From Alistipes sp. (lineage in GTDB: Bacteria; Bacteroidota; Bacteroidia; Bacteroidales; Rikenellaceae), in contig VSOO01000078.1 of NCBI GenBank assembly GCA_009774895.1, forward strand, positions 1 through 6,863: a stretch of 6,863 nucleotides of DNA. Direction: 5' to 3'. The translations under genes and the position numbers were made by a program. The notes beneath the pieces were generated by a model. It worked only from the letters and a program-made list of their open reading frames with translations, had not been told where the DNA came from and did not search any database. Shown piece by piece: positions 5,601 to 6,863 of this stretch; within the stretch, counting starts at the first letter, position 1; each line of letters opens with the position of its first letter.

Positions 5601-6863
5601 TCAGAGCAGGGGCGAGAAGATCCGCATGCACGATTCGGCGAAACGGCGCATGCGCGGGCGGCGGAACCACTCCGCGGGGTCGATGGTGCGGCACTGCGCC
5701 GCGTCGCGGAGGTAGATTTCGGCCATGCGGGCATTGAACGCCCGGTCGTAGATGAAAGCGTCGATTTCGAAGTTGTGTTCGAAGCTGCGGAAGTCCATGT
5801 TGGCCGAGCCGGCCATCACCAGGTCGTCGTCCACGAGGAGCATTTTCGAGTGGAGGAACCCCGGGCGGTAGAAGCTCACCCGCACGCCGGCCCGGAGCAC
5901 GGCGTCGAGGAACGAGTGCGAGGCCAGGCCCACGATGCGCGAGTCGCTGCGTTCGGGGAGCATGATCCGCACGTCGATGCCGCCGAGGGCCGCGGTTTGC
6001 AGCGCGGTCTGCAACTCCTCGTTCGGCAGGTAGTAGGGCGTCTCGATCCAGATGCGCCGCTTGGCGTTGGCGAAGACGAAGCTCACGGCTTGCAGCAGCA
6101 CGCGCCATTGTCCGAAGGGGCCGCTGCGCAGTATCTGCATGCAGTTGTCGCCGAAGCGGGGCGCTTCGGGGTAGTAGGCGTCGCTGTCGAGGCGGCGGCG
6201 CGTGGTGGCCGACCAGTCGCTGAGGAACGAGGCCTGGAGTCCGTGCACGGCGCTGCCTTCGAGCCGGAAGTGGGTGTCGCGCCACGTGCCCCACGGGGTG
6301 CCGTGCACGTAGCGGTCGGCGATGTTCATGCCGCCGAAGAAACCCACGCGGCCGTCGATGACGGCGATCTTGTTGTGGTTGCGGTAATTGACGCGGCTCG
6401 TGAGCAGCGGGAAGCGCACGTGGAGAAAGGCGTGCGCCTCGATGCCCTCGGCGCGCATCGAGTCGAAGAAGGCGCGTTTCACGCCTCCGCACCCCACGTC
6501 GTCGTAGAGTATGCGCACCTCGACCCCGGCGCGGGCCTTGAGGACGAGGGCATCGCGCAGGCGGCGGCCCGTGGCGTCGTCGGCGAGGATGTAGTATTGG
6601 AGGTGGATATGGTGTTGCGCTCCCTCGATCGCGCGGAGCAGGGCTTCGAGCTTCGAGGCGCCGTCGGTGTAGGGCGTGATGCGGTTGCCGCGAAAGGGTG
6701 CGGCGTTCACGGTGCGCTCCAGCAGGCGGGCCAGGGGCAGGTAGTTGTCGGGAATGGCTCCCTCGGCGTATGCCTCCTGCGGATAGGTCGTCAGGCGCCG
6801 CCGCGTGCGGTAGGTGATGATCTTCTGCTTGCTGAGGTTCTGGCCGAAGAAGAAGTAGAGCAC
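5601..6863 (-). CDS. cls: Cardiolipin synthase (phospholipase D family), N-terminus cut by window edge
   Basis: A membrane enzyme that joins phosphatidylglycerol units into cardiolipin by a phosphatidyl-transfer reaction. The 420 visible residues carry both HKD motifs of the phospholipase D superfamily: HNKIAVID (His163, Lys165, Asp170, numbered from the right edge) and HSKMLLVD (His338, Lys340, Asp345). Each is followed by its usual glycine/serine-Asn block, FFGGMNI and AGSANMD. Other Cls features are IHLQYYI, IWIETPYYLPNEELQTAL and the C-terminal ending MRIFSPLL. Bacterial ClsA-type proteins are about 480 residues and begin with two membrane segments; those, and the true start, lie beyond the right edge. 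The GTG at 6863-6861 is only the window boundary, not a proposed start. The gene converges on the FKBP gene, with a terminator between them. A different PLD-family transferase is possible but less likely. Confidence 0.92.
   Translation of the reverse strand: MLYFFFGQNLSKQKIITYRTRRRLTTYPQEAYAEGAIPDNYLPLARLLERTVNAAPFRGNRITPYTDGASKLEALLRAIEGAQHHIHLQYYILADDATGRRLRDALVLKARAGVEVRILYDDVGCGGVKRAFFDSMRAEGIEAHAFLHVRFPLLTSRVNYRNHNKIAVIDGRVGFFGGMNIADRYVHGTPWGTWRDTHFRLEGSAVHGLQASFLSDWSATTRRRLDSDAYYPEAPRFGDNCMQILRSGPFGQWRVLLQAVSFVFANAKRRIWIETPYYLPNEELQTALQTAALGGIDVRIMLPERSDSRIVGLASHSFLDAVLRAGVRVSFYRPGFLHSKMLLVDDDLVMAGSANMDFRSFEHNFEIDAFIYDRAFNARMAEIYLRDAAQCRTIDPAEWFRRPRMRRFAESCMRIFSPLL

Noticed and set aside
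4133..5734. A 533-residue open frame on the minus strand opposite the large FKBP gene
   Set aside because: It spans the terminator, an intergenic promoter and parts of three genes, and has a His/Leu/Val/Arg-rich composition typical of antisense frames in GC-rich DNA.

Overview
The window looks like chromosomal DNA from a GC-rich member of the Bacteroidota, most plausibly an Alistipes-like Bacteroidales. This is inferred from three things. The likely promoters carry the Bacteroidota -7 element TAnnTTTG rather than a TATAAT box (TAACTTTG twice, TATATTTG once). Start codons lack Shine-Dalgarno sequences and sit in A-rich leaders. The protein families present (long-form NhaA, FKBP_N-type FKBP lipoproteins, Cls) are typical of the group. 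No mobile element, CRISPR array, tRNA or rRNA was seen, and the layout is that of an ordinary core-genome neighbourhood.

Layout. At the left edge, on the minus strand, is the N-terminal three quarters of pdxB (4-phosphoerythronate dehydrogenase, vitamin B6 synthesis). A 300-base divergent intergenic region holds one Bacteroidota -7 element facing each way. On the plus strand follows a tight three-gene run: an arginase/agmatinase-family ureohydrolase starting at GTG 1119, then after 4 bases nhaA (Na+/H+ antiporter), then, overlapping it by ATGA, a small FKBP-like lipoprotein with a degenerate active site. After about 140 bases containing a new promoter comes a larger FKBP lipoprotein with two N-terminal FKBP_N-like modules and an intact PPIase core. 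It ends at a strong intrinsic terminator. Convergent to it, on the minus strand, is a cardiolipin synthase whose N-terminus lies beyond the right edge.

How the genes may work together. The ureohydrolase and NhaA could both bear on internal pH, cation or polyamine balance, but this is inference from adjacency only. The two FKBP lipoproteins are clear paralogues of each other (same FKBP_N signature, same C-terminal fold) and probably act in the cell envelope. The smaller appears to have lost PPIase residues and the larger has a doubled dimerisation-type module, so a chaperone pair is a reasonable hypothesis. I found no convincing wholly novel system. The most interesting content is this divergent FKBP pair and the translational coupling of one member to an antiporter.
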